A DNA stretch of 64,000 nucleotides from Dacryopinax spathularia (Eukaryota > Basidiomycota > Dacrymycetes > Dacrymycetales > Dacrymycetaceae). Below the pieces are notes generated by a model that saw only the letters and a list, made by a program, of their open reading frames with translations, searched no databases and had not been told where the DNA came from. The position numbers and the translations under genes are program-made. The DNA is taken from assembly GCA_037974965.1 (NCBI GenBank), contig JBBPFI010000013.1, positions 682,001-746,000 on the forward strand, written 5' to 3'. Positions 49,692 to 61,457 of the stretch are shown here, piece after piece. Position 1 is the stretch's first letter. Every line of letters begins with the position of its first letter.

Positions 49692-51052
49692 ATGACAGTC
49701 TCCCCTCACCCCAGCCCAACCCCCTCAACATCCCGCTCCCCCTCCCCACCACCAATGCTCCCCTCTCCTTCCCCTCACACCCCGGCGCTCCCGAAGAGGA
49801 AACGCCGGCACCTTCTCCCCGGCCCTCTCACGATCAAGCAGATCCTCTACCTCCTCCTGCCCCAAACACTCGGCGCTGGGATCCTCGACGCCGGGGTGAA
49901 CTTCGCGATCGCTTATGGGATGTATCACCGGCAGACACTGGTTGAGGTTTGGCCTATTCAACGTGCGTCCCCCTTCCCCCTTCCCGCTGGCTTCGCCGGT
50001 ACAGTATGGTACAGTTGCTGACCCCATCCGCTCCGCAGACAACACGATAGCAGGCGACATAGCAGTGACCACGTTCATCCAAGGCATCCTAACCTTCATC
50101 ATAGTAAGCGCGATGGTCCATCGAGACCTCCGAACAGGGGCGATCGAAGCATTTCCAGAGCCTTGGCCGTACTCGCCTAGCGAGAGGGAAGCAGCGAGGG
50201 AGGCTGAAGAGCATGATGTGGAGAGAGCAGTGGGTGGGGTGGGTGGGGCGAAGCATCCGGGGTTGAGGTGGCATATAAGGGTGCATCATCATCCTCACCA
50301 CTTTCTGCATACCCGTACGTCCTCCTGCTTTCCCTACTCCTCTGAGCCAAGCTGAACACGGGCCGTGTCATACAGCCTACCACTTCTTCTGCGGCTCAAC
50401 CCTCAACGACCTCCTCCTCCCCTCCCTCTCCCCCTCCCAGCGCTTCCACGGCCTCCTCCGCACAACACTCGAAGGCGCCCTCCTCTCCGCGCTCTACTTC
50501 CTCATCCTCTGGCCCATCAGCATCGCCATCATCGCCCCCCTCTGGCCAAACGGCAAAAACATGGCTGGGGGATGGGCGCCAGAAGCGATCAAAGCGATAT
50601 ATGGCGGCGTGTTGGGGTTGGTTATGAACCCTGTGTGTGCGGGGATGGCGATGGGGAGCGAGGATGCGGTGGGGAGGAGGAAGGTTAGGGAGATGGAGGA
50701 GTTGGATGGGGGGGAGGGGATGAGGGAGGTCGTGAGGAGGGGGTGTCCGCACTGTGGGGCTGGTGGGCAGGCTGGGGTGGGGGTTGGGGCAGGAGTGGTG
50801 GGTGCGGAGCCGGTGTCGGTCTCGGTCTCGGTTCGGCCTGTGACTGCTTTGGCCGGGGTGACAGCGCCGCAGGAAGCGCATTTGAAGCCTGAGCGACTGG
50901 CCATGCCGGAGCTGGTGGGAGAGGGGGAAGATCAGTCCACTGTTTCCCTCTCCGTCCCGACTCCGCCAACGCCGTCGGCGGTGGCTCTGCCTGTCGAGCC
51001 CGAAACTGTAGCGACCAAGAGCGCGTATCTCGATGGACAGACTGCTCCCTAG
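49692..51052 (+). CDS. DUF2456-like fungal multi-pass membrane protein
   Basis: Exons 49692-49962, 50039-50314 and 50376-51052 give 407 aa. After a Ser/Pro-rich cytosolic N-terminus come GPLTIKQILYLLLPQTLGAG and NFAIAYGMYH, then NTIAGDIAVTTFIQGILTFIIVSAMVHRDLRTG. Later helices are FLILWPISIAIIAPLW and a segment ending in EAIKAIYGGVLGLVMNP. This order matches fungal proteins annotated DUF2456, four-helix membrane proteins of unknown role. The family name is from memory. The C-terminus is hydrophilic, with a CPHCG motif and a Val/Ser repeat. No enzymatic motif is visible. It is convergent with the MFS gene. Confidence 0.75.
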
Positions 51053-51495
51053 TCCTTTGCTGAGAGTGTCCTGCTCTGCGGTTACGAGGGGCGTCTAGCG
51101 CGGCAAGGATGTTCACTGAGCCTCTGCGGTGTATGAAGACGGTTATGATACTTGATGTGTTTGATGAGTTTGATGATGATGACTATGATACAGCTTTTTT
51201 TAGATTGGGACATATTGTAACTTAGACGACAGGGTAATGTCATGATTTTGTACAGTACAAGTCATGCAGTCTTACTGTACTCGTATGCGCCCCGACAGCC
51301 CGAGCCCGTGTACGCCCGTCAGGATAAGTGTGACGATGCTCGATACGGTTTCATCATCACCAGAACGTTCATTCATTATATATTACACATTCCCCGCTCA
51401 GACGAGGGGCAAGGTCTATGTCGCCGATTTCCAGATTATACGACGTCGACGCAAGGCAACCCAACCCCAGATGTTCCAGTCAGGGGAGAGAGAGG
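51053..51495. other. Convergent 3' spacer
   Basis: Holds the 3' UTRs of the DUF2456-like and MFS genes. A GATGA-type microsatellite lies at about 51160-51190. Nothing else was seen. Confidence 0.45.
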
Positions 51496-53822
51496 CTAGA
51501 ACTTGCCCCACAGCTTGCCCAGCGCGGCCCGTTTTGACATGATGAGGAGGGCGGTGGAGACGAGTATCGAGCATCTACGCGACGCGGGTGAGCGGGTGTG
51601 AGCTCGCAGTGGGAGAAGCATGGAGGACGAAAAAGGGAGGAACGGGAAGGAATGGGGAGGAATGGGAGGGAGTGGAGAGAGAGTGGAGAGTGCGTACCCT
51701 GCGTAGATGCCGACGGGGCGGAAGGAGCCGTAGTGGTCGTGGATCGCTCCTGATAGTGGTGGGCCTGGGTTCGTTTTAGCCTCTTACCCAAAGAGAAAGG
51801 AGAGGAAAGCGGACAAGAGGAGAAAAGTGGAGACCAGGAGAAAGGTGAGGAGAGTGGAGAAAAGGAGAAAAACAGACAACAGAAGGAGAGAAACGTACCA
51901 CACAGCGCGGCAAAGCCCGCCAGCGTAAACGTCATCCCGATCCTCCGTCCCATATCCCCCACCGCGCCCATATTCGCCAGCGGCGCGGCCGTCAGACCCG
52001 AGTACGCCCCGCTCGAGAATCCATACAGGACCGCGATAACTATGATCGTCGCTTCGGTCGTCGCGTACGGCCAGGCAAACGTCGCGACTGCCGTGAGGAG
52101 GTTGAATGGGATGAGGATGTTGATGGGGCCTACGTAGTCTGAGAAGACGCCGGAGAGGACGCGCCCGAAGCCGGAGGAACCGTTTGCTATGCCCGTTAGG
52201 TACATTGAGAATTCGGGAGAGAGGCCGATGGAGACGGCGTCGGAGTTGAGGTAGGTTAGGGCTGTCATGGATGGTGATCAGCAATCTGCCCACAATATGC
52301 TGCCCCAGATAGACACACCGGTGAAGAGGCCGAGGAAGGCGACGAACGTCGCGGCGGTATAGAGCGTATACTCTTGCCGCTTGAACGCTTTGAGGTTCAG
52401 AATTCCACCAGCGACATTAACAGGCGGCAACCGGCGGCGCAACGTCTGCATGTCCCTTCAATCCCCCAACTCCGCGCAACTCAACTGTCGCACTCACGAG
52501 GTTGGCAAAGATGATAAACACCATCAAGATCAGTCCTAAGATCCTCATGGTCCATGGGAACCTACCCCACCGTCGATCAGCTCTTCTCTTGGGGAGGAAG
52601 CAGGCTGGACGTACCCAAGCTTCGGCAGTAACCGCGAGACCACAATTGGGAACACGAGACCTCCGATCGAGCTCCCCGCAGCGACGATGCCGAACGCCAT
52701 CGCTCGTTTCTTCTGGACTGCGTACGCCTCATGTCAGCTCTGGTATACTCTTACTTGCGGGGATGGGGAAGAAGACATGGGAAAAGGAGGACGTACACCA
52801 ATGTCCCACCACCGCGACCGTAGGACCCGACATGAACCCCGAGGCCAACTACCCAACGCACATCAGTCCCCCCGCACCCAAGACAGCCGAGAGTAGGAGG
52901 AGCTTACGCCAAGGGCAAACCCCTGCCCCAGCAAAAACTGCCAATACTCCGTACACTGCGCCACCAAGAAAGTGACGCCGAGAATAAAACAGCTCGCCGC
53001 AAACAGGGGAAGGCGGAAATATCCGAGGTCGAACAGGCGGCCCATTATAAGTCCTGGGAAGAAGTTGAAGGAGTACTGTCGGTTTTATGAGTTTCTGGTA
53101 GGGGAGGGGAAGGGGGAGGGAGGGGGAGGGGACGGACTTGGATGGAGCCGATCCATGAGCTGCGGGTTCGGGATTGGGTTAGCTTGGGTGAGGAGAAAGC
53201 GAGGGATGAGAGAGAGGGGAGGGGGAGGACGTACATCTGGGAAGCGGACACGCCTTGCAGTAGGTGCTCCGTATAATACGCCTGGAAGATCCCCCACGTG
53301 TTCACATACCCAAACGAAGCGACCGTGATCGAGCATCCCTACACCACCCAAAACAAACAGCACATCAGTCAATTCGTCTCTTTTGCGCTTTGCCCGAGAA
53401 CGAGTCCGGGAGGGAAAGTGGGGATGGAGGAGGGAGGGGAGGGGAAGGGGACGTACACCCGCTACGACCAACCATGCCCTCAGCCCGCCATCGGGGAAAT
53501 CTTCAGACTCGTCCCGCTCTATCGCTTCTGGGGCTTCACCAGGGTAAGCGATCTCCTTCTCCTCCCTCTCTTTCCTCTCCAGCTCTTTCTCCAGATCTCT
53601 CTCTCTCTCTTTTTCCAGTACCTGGAGGTCCAGGTCTTTCCGACCATTGCCGGCCTCTAAATCGGCGAGAGAAGCGCTCAGGCTTGCGAGGGAACTGGGC
53701 CGATCGGGGTGAGGAGAGGGGACGAGCGTCATTGATGTTCTGCCGGCTGCGTGGGCGCCTAGCCGGCGCTCGACGTCGACTAGGACTGGGCCGGCGGTGC
53801 CGAGTCGGGGGTCGGTGGCCAT
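51496..53822 (-). CDS. MFS transporter, monocarboxylate-porter type
   Basis: Eleven exons are joined on the minus strand: 53822-53457, 53338-53235, 53159-53138, 53075-52908, 52848-52797, 52717-52615, 52561-52498, 52445-52319, 52261-51899, 51764-51698 and 51574-51496, giving 504 aa. A charged N-terminus ends in FPDGGLRAWLVVAG, the entry to helix 1 in fungal MCH-type porters (family includes riboflavin and monocarboxylate carriers). GYVNTWGIFQAYY, WIGSIQYSFNFFPG, the signature-loop region GHWFQKKRAMAFGIVAAGSS and GFGRVLSGVFSDYVGP follow. Twelve membrane segments can be placed. The substrate is unknown. Exon 3 is 22 nt (ISWIGSIQ). Several introns are unusually long for this window and almost pure pyrimidine on the coding strand. 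Confidence 0.92.
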
Positions 53823-55977
53823 TTTCCTTCTTCAAAACAGGGGAAAAGGGAGGGGAAGGGAGGGACAAGGGAGAGGAGGAGGGGAGGAAGGGACGGGTAT
53901 CGATACGGAGGAGGAAGGGGAGGGGAAACGAGGGGGGGAGGAATAGAGAGGTCACAGAGGATAATCGGCAGCAGTATATAGAGTAACGAAACACTAGAGC
54001 ACCGGCCGGGGAAACAACACCCCGGTCATAAGTACCCCGTATCGTACGCCGGCCTCGCCCCTCCCAGCCGTATGCCTGCTGCCGACCTCCTGGCCGGGCT
54101 CGAGGCCGGAGTACGCTTCCCATAACCCATTGCCAAGGGATTCACCAGCCAAAAGCCCAGACTTAGACGGGGCCGAAAAGGCGGCCCACCCTCATACGGG
54201 CGTAGACCATTGCCGATTCACTCGATTTCATTTTCTGGTTCTGGTTCAAGGAGAAGATCGTAGGCCGAGGCGGAGGGTCTGGGGCATGTGCCGACGGCGG
54301 GAGGACGGGCCGAGAGGCATGTTTCGGCGCTGGGGTCCGGTGATGTTGGCTCTCTGTTGCTCTACTCCTCATAAGTAGCCGTGGGCAAGCGATGCTGCAG
54401 ACTCGGATCGCGGGGGAGTGGAGAGCCCCGCTCTTCTCCCGGGCCCGCTAGGAATCCATTTCCCAGATCAAGCGAGACTCAGCAAGTGTAGTTGTACAGG
54501 ACCGTCAGGACTGGTTTGTACAGCAGCAGACAGCCAGAGTACACGTTGGCTGCGTCAGTCTGAGTGAGCAAGCGGGTCGCCCGACAGCGCCGACGTTAGG
54601 CAGACACTACTGGAGGAGGACGGAGTGAGCCGCCAATAACCCGTTTCCGGAAGTAGGCCCGAGCGCCCGTCCCTCTCTCCCGATCGGCGCGATCGGGCAA
54701 TTGATCGAATGATCGAGTGAGGGTCTGGAGTCGGGTGGGGGAAGCCGAATTTGGCTCCGGAACGCTTGGCGAGAAGCGCGTTTGGACTCTCTCCGACCAG
54801 TGCTCGTCCGCTCTCTTTTGGTTTGCGGGTGTTGTGATTGTTTGATCATAACACGCCGAGTGAGTTATGGGTAGGGTACTACTGTCAGGCTTCAGATCTC
54901 TATGGCTGGATGTGGAGAGAGGGAGTGCTCGGTGGGGTTACAGGAGTGTCAGAGCGGAATCTCCGTCCGTTCTTGTCACAGGTCTGAAGTTTCGCAGGCA
55001 CCCGGACGAGCGCGTTCTCTGCAAACAGCGGACGAGATACTTTGTGAGCAGCAGAGAAACAGTCTGACACGTAGGCGGTCTAGTGTTATCGTGTTGATTC
55101 ACGGGGAGAGTGTGAAGAGCCAAAAGAGCGGCTTACAAATCCTCGCCCTATTCCCACCAACAGCCAGAATCCTGTGCCAGTAACATCCAGCCAACAACGT
55201 ACCTGTAACAACGAAGTAACCAATCGTCCCACTTTATATGCCGATTCTAGCCTCACACGCACCTCAGGGATTTTCCTATAGCACCGTCGCTGTCGCTGAT
55301 CCGCGCATGGTCAGCTTGACAACGCCGCCAGGGTATCACGTCGCGTCCCGCGTCTCACCCGCGCGTCGTTCCCAACAGCACCCGCGCTTCTTTCCCTTCG
55401 CCGTACTTCCATTTTGCACCGCTCCCGTTCATACACCCCTTGTAGCTGGCTAGTTGGCCCTTCTTGTCCTGCCTTGGCTTTTGTCCTCCTCCCTCTCCCT
55501 CCCTCCTACTGCTTGAGATCGACCAGCTCTGAGAGTATATACTGCCTGGATAAGGCTGCCGTTCTTTACTATCTCTACGTTCGCTACTACCAAGAAGAAG
55601 CAAGACGCTCGCTTAGACCCTACCCTATACCTCGCCAAGAAGAAAGTGATATACCCCATCCCACCAACCGCGCCGCAACTCGACTCCCCCTGCCCTGCCT
55701 ACGCGCATTCAACCAACCGAACCGACAGAGACGCGCTCTATCTCACTTGACTATCCTTACACCCCTAGGCGCCAACTCCAACTCCAACTCCCAACTCGTC
55801 GCCCTTGCCCCTGCTCGCCCCTGCCCGCCTCTGAAGGCTACGGCTGACGTTGACGCCTCGAACTGCGAGCGAAGGCACCACGCGTAGAACGTCCAACATC
55901 TATTGTCCTTCCCTCTGCCGTCACCAGCCACTTCGCCCCCTTCCCCTCCCCCTTCCGTCAAAAAGAAGAAGGTCATC
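53823..55977. other. 2.2-kb divergent region with homopurine tracts
   Basis: This lies between the MFS start (-) and the gene at 55978 (+). From about 53826 to 53960 the + strand is nearly pure purine (AGGGGAAGG-like units), in the MFS leader. The segment 55400-55977 is pyrimidine-rich, consistent with the leader of the next gene. Open frames in it are low-complexity shadows. No RNA gene was found. Confidence 0.5.
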
Positions 55978-57101
55978 ATGGCCTCCTACGGCTCGCCGTC
56001 CTCCCCTGCGAGCAGCAGTAGGAGAGCGTTCAACATCTACCCTTCGCCTCCCTCTTCCTCCTCCTCCTCCCAACCAAGTGCAAGTACAAGCCGACCAACA
56101 GGAAAGGCACAAGGCAAGAAGAAGGAAGGGAAAGTCAAAGACCCCCTCCGCCCCCTCCTCCTCCCCCAACTCCTCCAAAAACCGCGCAAAGCCTTCTCAC
56201 CCCCAACACCCTGGTCGCCCTCCTCCCGTCCTCCATCCCCTCCTCCCGACTCCGCAGGCTACCACCGCTCCTACTATCAGCCTCAACACGGACAACAGCC
56301 CTACCAGACGCAGTATCAAGGCTACGGGTATACCGCCCCCGCCCCCGCCCCTGAAGAGTTCTACGCCTCCACCCCACCCCTAACGTCGACCGACTCGGAC
56401 TACCCTTTCTCCCCGTCCTCATCCCGCTCCTCCTCTCCGCCCAGTACGCCCCACTCCGGCCGCTCGACCCCCACATCTTCCTCCTTCTGCTCGCCCGGGT
56501 CGCCGCCGAACCTCGCGCACGCATTTACGAAGGCAGCCAAGGAGAAGCGGGACTCTCAAAGGAGTTTACGAAGCGATAGAAGCGATAGAAGTGAGAAGAG
56601 TGAGAGGAGCGAGGAAGAGTTTTCGGGCGCGAGACACGTCGCTTTCTCCCAGAGGGTGCAAGTGGGGAATAGAGCGAGGGCGAGACCGACGGGGGAGTAT
56701 ATCACCCCGCCCGAGCAGAGCTTACGTGCGTCCTCTCTTCCTCTCCACCACTCCCCCTCCATCTCTTCCCTTCCCTTCCCTTCCCTCTGCCTCCTTCCTC
56801 CTCCGTTGCTCTCTCCCTGCCCTCCGAAGAGCGAAGGACCGAAGCTAATCAAGCCCCTACAGTCCGACCAACAACCTTCTGGAAAAACGCCTACCGCACC
56901 GCCCTCGGCCACCCATCCGACGCGCCCTCCTCCTCCCTCGTCCGGTCCGCAAGCTTCATCGCAGCCGGGCAAGATCTCCCAGCGCCCGAAGAGGTCAGGG
57001 AGGACCTTGTCTATCTTTGTTTTACCCCGCGGAAGAGGGATTGGCAGGAGACGGAGAGGGTCGTTTTGCCGCCGGAGAGCTTTGGGGTGAGAGCATATTA
57101 G
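55978..57101 (+). CDS. Ser/Pro-rich hypothetical protein
   Basis: Exons 55978-56725 and 56863-57101 give 328 aa. The first 250 residues are mostly Ser, Pro, Thr and Tyr, with a Ser/Arg/Asp-Glu repeat (RSDRSDRSEKSERSEEE). The second exon is more ordered and ends in EEVREDLVYLCFTPRKRDWQ and VVLPPESFG. The proximal region has several short Ser-Pro motifs that could be kinase targets. I do not recognise a family. The frame change at the intron and the composition support a real gene, but its role is unknown. Its stop lies 94 bp from the next start. Confidence 0.6.
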
Positions 57102-57195
57102 CCGTTGTGTAAAGATTGGGAGGACGGTGAAAACTGGAAAGGCTTGGGCGCACGGAAAAGAAAACGAGAAGACAGGGAGAAGAAGATAGGAGGGA

Positions 57196-59232
57196 ATGAT
57201 GTCGTCCGCTTTGACCGTGGCGGTAGTGATGATCCTTCTCGGCTGGGTCGCAACAGCCCAAGACACACCTCCTTTCCCCTCACTCGAAGCGCCACACAAA
57301 GGTCCAATCACCCTCCTGCTGCCGGACCTAACGGACCCGACGGACGCGGACGACCCTCCCACACTAGTGCCGGACATGAGCATTGACATTGGCGACCAAA
57401 GCACTATTGACGTTTCTGGTCCGCTCGAAGAAGCAGAAGACGACGAAGGAAGAGGAGGAGGACACGAGGCACGCGACCCTCAAGCCGCTGCGAACCCTGC
57501 GCAGAGCCCGAGTCCGACGTATAATAATGGACTTTATACGCCTTGGAGTGCTACGGCTGCTGCTGCTGCGACACCGGCGAAGGCGGCTGTATCATCTGCA
57601 GCTGCTGCGCCTGCGGCTGTCTCCTCAGCGGCGAGTGCACCATCGTCGGTAGCTGCTACCAAGGCTGCTCCTGTTGCTCCTTCCTCAGCGGCTGTGAGCT
57701 CTAGCTCAGCTGCAGCGGCCAGTGCAGCAAGTTCCACCTCATCAGCGCCTGCCTCTGCCGCCTCATCGGTAGCAGTATCCGCATCCTCCCCCTCTGCATT
57801 CTCCGCCTCCTCATCGCCCTACACCTCCTGGCTCGACGCCCCACCCCCACCGACGACCTGGCGACTCGACATGACCCTCACCTCCCGCCCGCTCTACACC
57901 GCCACCCTCTCCCCCTCCTCTCCCTCCTCAAGCGGCAGCGCATCCCTCTCCAGCTCGTCTAGCAACACCCCGAAGCTGACGTTCAAACCTGTCTACCTCG
58001 CACCGCTGGCTGTCATCCTCCTTCTGTTGGCTGGGTGGGCGGGGTGGTTTATCTGGCGCCGAAAACGGCGGGCTCGGAGTGTATATTCTGCAGAGGCAGA
58101 ACTCTGGCCCGAGAAGGACGACCTTCCGCCTCCCAATCCCACCTACCCGACAGTGCACGCACGCGACTATGCCGAAGCCGGCCCCAAAGCGCTCTACAAC
58201 ACAGAGAAAGAACCCGAGGACGAGGACACGGAGCACCTAGTAAAAGGCTGGAAAGAATGGGCCTCCCCCTCCGCACCTCTTCCTCTTCCCACAGCCGGCG
58301 GGTACGGGCACGGGCATACGCATACGCTTTCCTATTCCAGTACGGACATCTTTGGGGAGGAGACGCCTCTTCCCCCCTCGGCTGCTGCTCCGGGGCAGTA
58401 TGGCCAGTCCCAAGTAGGGTATGGGTATGGGTATAGAGGTGGCTATGGAGGGGGGTACGGGTACGCCGCTGTGCCGGATACGCCCAGCAAGCCTCGCCCC
58501 TTTTCCTCCCGCCAGCCCTCGCAGAGCCAAAGCCAAAGCGCGCAGAGCACGCTCTACCGCACCGCCTCGCGTCTCTTGCAGCCCGTAGCAGGCGCTGTTG
58601 GAGCAGTGGGAGGGGCGGTTGGAGGAGCTGTGAGACGGCCCAGCTGGTTCCGCCCTCCCCCGCCTAGGCCACAAGCAGCGGAAAGCCAAGGGAGGATGTA
58701 CGGACCCCGTGTCCCCCCTCCCAGAGTATGGGGCCATCCAACTCCCGCTGCTGGCGCTGTTCCTGTTCCGCCACTCAGACATGGGCAGGGGCAGGGGTAC
58801 GATGATGGCGAGTGGGCACATCCGGCGGAAAGGGAAGAAGAGGAACGGGTGAGGGGGCTGTTGTTTGCTCGGAGGGAGCCGATGGGGAGGCTTGAAGCTT
58901 CTGCTGGCTCGCTTGGGCAGGGATACACTACTGTGAATGCGGGCGACTACGCCTCCCACCAACAGCAGCAACAGCGAATACAGCAATATTACGCCCCTAC
59001 GCCTCGGACCGTCGCTTCCGCTCGTTCTGGTCGCTCGGGCCGATCAGGGGCGTCGGCGGTATCCTCGCCGTCGGTATACAGCCTCGCTTCGCCTCCCCCA
59101 GTGCCGGTACGTACGCTCGGGCGGGGAAGGTCCAGGAAGGCTCCGCCGTTTACGGTGGAAGAAGGTCGGATGGAGGGGATTGGGGAGGGGGAGGAGGATG
59201 ATGTTCCGAGGGGTGTGCTGGGGAGGCGGTGA
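57196..59232 (+). CDS. Ser/Ala-rich single-pass membrane protein
   Basis: One exon gives 678 aa. A signal peptide (MMSSALTVAVVMILLGWVATAQ) opens it, followed by a Ser/Ala/Pro-rich ectodomain likely to be O-mannosylated. One membrane helix (YLAPLAVILLLLAGWAGWFIW) ends in RRKRRAR. The roughly 380-residue cytosolic tail has a Gly/Tyr repeat (GYGYGYRGGYGGGYGYA), a Gln run and a basic, Pro-rich end. The layout is that of fungal wall-stress sensors or mucin-like proteins (Mid2/Wsc-like architecture), but no WSC or other named domain is present, so sensing is inference. It has the same architecture as the CFEM gene at 11078-12946 but no sequence kinship that I can see. Confidence 0.8.
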   Translation: MMSSALTVAVVMILLGWVATAQDTPPFPSLEAPHKGPITLLLPDLTDPTDADDPPTLVPDMSIDIGDQSTIDVSGPLEEAEDDEGRGGGHEARDPQAAANPAQSPSPTYNNGLYTPWSATAAAAATPAKAAVSSAAAAPAAVSSAASAPSSVAATKAAPVAPSSAAVSSSSAAAASAASSTSSAPASAASSVAVSASSPSAFSASSSPYTSWLDAPPPPTTWRLDMTLTSRPLYTATLSPSSPSSSGSASLSSSSSNTPKLTFKPVYLAPLAVILLLLAGWAGWFIWRRKRRARSVYSAEAELWPEKDDLPPPNPTYPTVHARDYAEAGPKALYNTEKEPEDEDTEHLVKGWKEWASPSAPLPLPTAGGYGHGHTHTLSYSSTDIFGEETPLPPSAAAPGQYGQSQVGYGYGYRGGYGGGYGYAAVPDTPSKPRPFSSRQPSQSQSQSAQSTLYRTASRLLQPVAGAVGAVGGAVGGAVRRPSWFRPPPPRPQAAESQGRMYGPRVPPPRVWGHPTPAAGAVPVPPLRHGQGQGYDDGEWAHPAEREEEERVRGLLFARREPMGRLEASAGSLGQGYTTVNAGDYASHQQQQQRIQQYYAPTPRTVASARSGRSGRSGASAVSSPSVYSLASPPPVPVRTLGRGRSRKAPPFTVEEGRMEGIGEGEEDDVPRGVLGRR

Positions 59233-59849
59233 TCCCAATCCTTCCCCGGGCTCTTCGCTTCCTCTGCCTCTTTGCCGAGCGGGTGCGATGATGCGCGGTG
59301 GTGATGATGAGGGAAGCGGCGTAGTGGAAGTTTGATCCTTGACTGTCGAGCGCGTGGTCGCTGTGTCTATCTTTTTGCATCTGTCTCCCCGTCTTTTTCT
59401 GTCTTCTTTCCGTTCTGATCACTATTTTCGCCCTTTGTTTTTGCCTTCACATCTGCATTTGCATTTTGCTGCACTTCGTTTCGCCGTACATTTTGTTTTT
59501 GCTTTGCCCCGCCGCGAGGGGCGCGGATAGATTGGTTATGCTTTTGAAGACTAATGCTGGAATGTTGATGTGTACAAATATATTCCTTGCCTGCTGTCTA
59601 CCGCAGACTCCTTTGCTCGTTCCTCGAAGGTAGTTAATCCATAACTACGAGTCAGGAATGATTTCTTGCAAGTTCACGTGACCCGACATGCCAGCAAAAG
59701 CCCATTGGACCCTGATCTGTTATCAATTGAAAACCTCGCCCATAACGCCCGCTTCGTTCTCCACCATTTCCTGACTCGGCCTCCCGTTTATCCTACACAA
59801 ATACAGTACTCCCCCCTCAGCTTCCTCACTCCTCATCAAAGCAGGAAAG
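59233..59849. promoter_or_regulatory. OTC promoter region with CACGTG site
   Basis: The 3' flank of the membrane-protein gene is followed by the promoter of the carbamoyltransferase. CACGTG lies at 59675-59680 in the context TTCACGTGACC, 170 bp upstream of the start codon. A T-rich tract runs from 59380 to 59510. Regulation by a Cbf1-like factor is inference. Confidence 0.5.
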
Positions 59850-61213
59850 ATGCCCTCCCCACCGCATCTTATGACCCTCGCAGACCTCAGCGTCAAACAA
59901 CTCCAATCCTCACTCACCCATGCAGCCAACCTCAAACGTCTCTCTCTCCCTCTGCTGGCACCCCGGCCCCATCCGAGCTTTACTGTCAAACCCCCCCGCT
60001 CACTGGAACACAAGACCATCGCACTCCTCTTCAGCAAGCGGAGCACTCGGACCCGTCTCTCTGCAGAGAGCGCCACCCATCTACTGGGCGGACATCCTAT
60101 GTTCTTGTCCTCGGCGGATATTCAGCTGGGCGTGAACGAGTCGTTGAGGGATAGTGCTCGCGTCATCGGAGGTCTGGTGGACGGCGTGTTCGCCCGCGTG
60201 GGGGATCATTCGGAGATCGAGACTCTCGCGCAACACAGTCCCGTCCCAGTGCTCAACGCCCTCTCGAGCCTCTGGCACCCTACTCAGATCCTCGCCGACC
60301 TCCTCACTCTCCTCGAACATCTCCCCTCGCCCGAGCCTCTCCCGACCGCGCCTGCGAGCCCTACTTCCCCCACGCACTCCGTACCCCCTGATCCTGTCCC
60401 GGGCGAGCTGCCGCTGAAGCTGGACTTTGACGTGTTCAAAGGCCTTACCGTTGCCTGGCTCGGGGACAGCACCAATGTGCTACACGACATGCTCGTCACG
60501 TACCCTCGGCTGGGGGCGAACTTGAGGGTCGCGGTGCCTAAGGCTTATCCTTGCCCGGGGGAGGTGTGGGAGAGGGTGAAGGACCTGGGGTGCGAGAAGG
60601 GGATCGATTGGAGTGATGATCCGTACCGGGCGGTTCACGGGGCTGATATTGTCGTTACGGATACTTGGTGCGTTGGCGTGCTCTTCTGCTGCATTCTGCT
60701 TTCCTCCTCCTTTCTCCACACTTTTCTCTTGCCCCGCCTCTCAGTCTGCTCCCCTCTCCACTGCCACCACCAGCCGTATGAGAGCATATATTCACCCTCG
60801 ACTACAGGATCTCAATGGGCCAAGAATCCGAAAAAGCCTCCCGTCTCCAGGCCTTCCGCGGGTATCAAGTCACCGAGTCGCTCTGCCAAAAAGGAGGCGC
60901 CGCAGAAGACTGGAAGTTCCTCCACTGCCTGCCCCGAAAGCCGGACGAGGTGGACGACGAGGTGTTCTATGGGAAGAGGAGCTTGGTTTGGGAGGAAGCT
61001 GAGAATCGCAAGTGGACTATTATGGCGCTTTTTGAGTGAGTTGATGGTTCTGCCTTGTATTTCTTTTGTGCTCCTGCTTGGCCCTTGCGGTTGAGGACGG
61101 CGGGTGGGGATGGGGATGGGGATGAGGTGGGGTTGTGCGTATGCGGTAGAGTGCTGACGGGTTGGCGCAGGTCGATGTTTGGGAACTGGAAACTCACCCC
61201 CGATGACGACTAA
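59850..61213 (+). CDS. ARG3: Ornithine carbamoyltransferase
   Basis: Exons 59850-60667, 60808-61035 and 61171-61213 give 362 aa. The enzyme makes citrulline from ornithine and carbamoyl phosphate in arginine synthesis. The carbamoyl-phosphate loop SKRSTRTR lies at about residues 61-68, HPTQ at about residue 143, and the ornithine-binding Cys in [17 protein letters not shown]. The C-terminus is [15 protein letters not shown] Pro/Ser-rich insert of about 30 residues ([17 protein letters not shown] region) interrupts the helix after HPTQ compared with bacterial enzymes. No clear mitochondrial presequence precedes the conserved start, so either the protein is cytosolic as in Saccharomyces or a 5' exon is missing. 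CACGTG lies upstream. Confidence 0.95.
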
Positions 61214-61457
61214 ACCCCGAGCCACAAGCTCACTACGAGGGAATGAGGGGAAAAGGTTGTCTGCCTCCCGCGCTCTCCGCTCTCTGGCAGGAAGGGGGCG
61301 GGGAGGGAAAAGGCAGACAGGGAAAAGAGCGGGGAGAGAGAAAAGCCGAATGTTAGTGGCATTACGTACGATATCTACAATGATCATCTACTGTAACCTC
61401 CCAATCCTTACGCCTCATGCCTCCCCTCCCCTGACTGCCTGCCTCGCAGGCAAGCGC

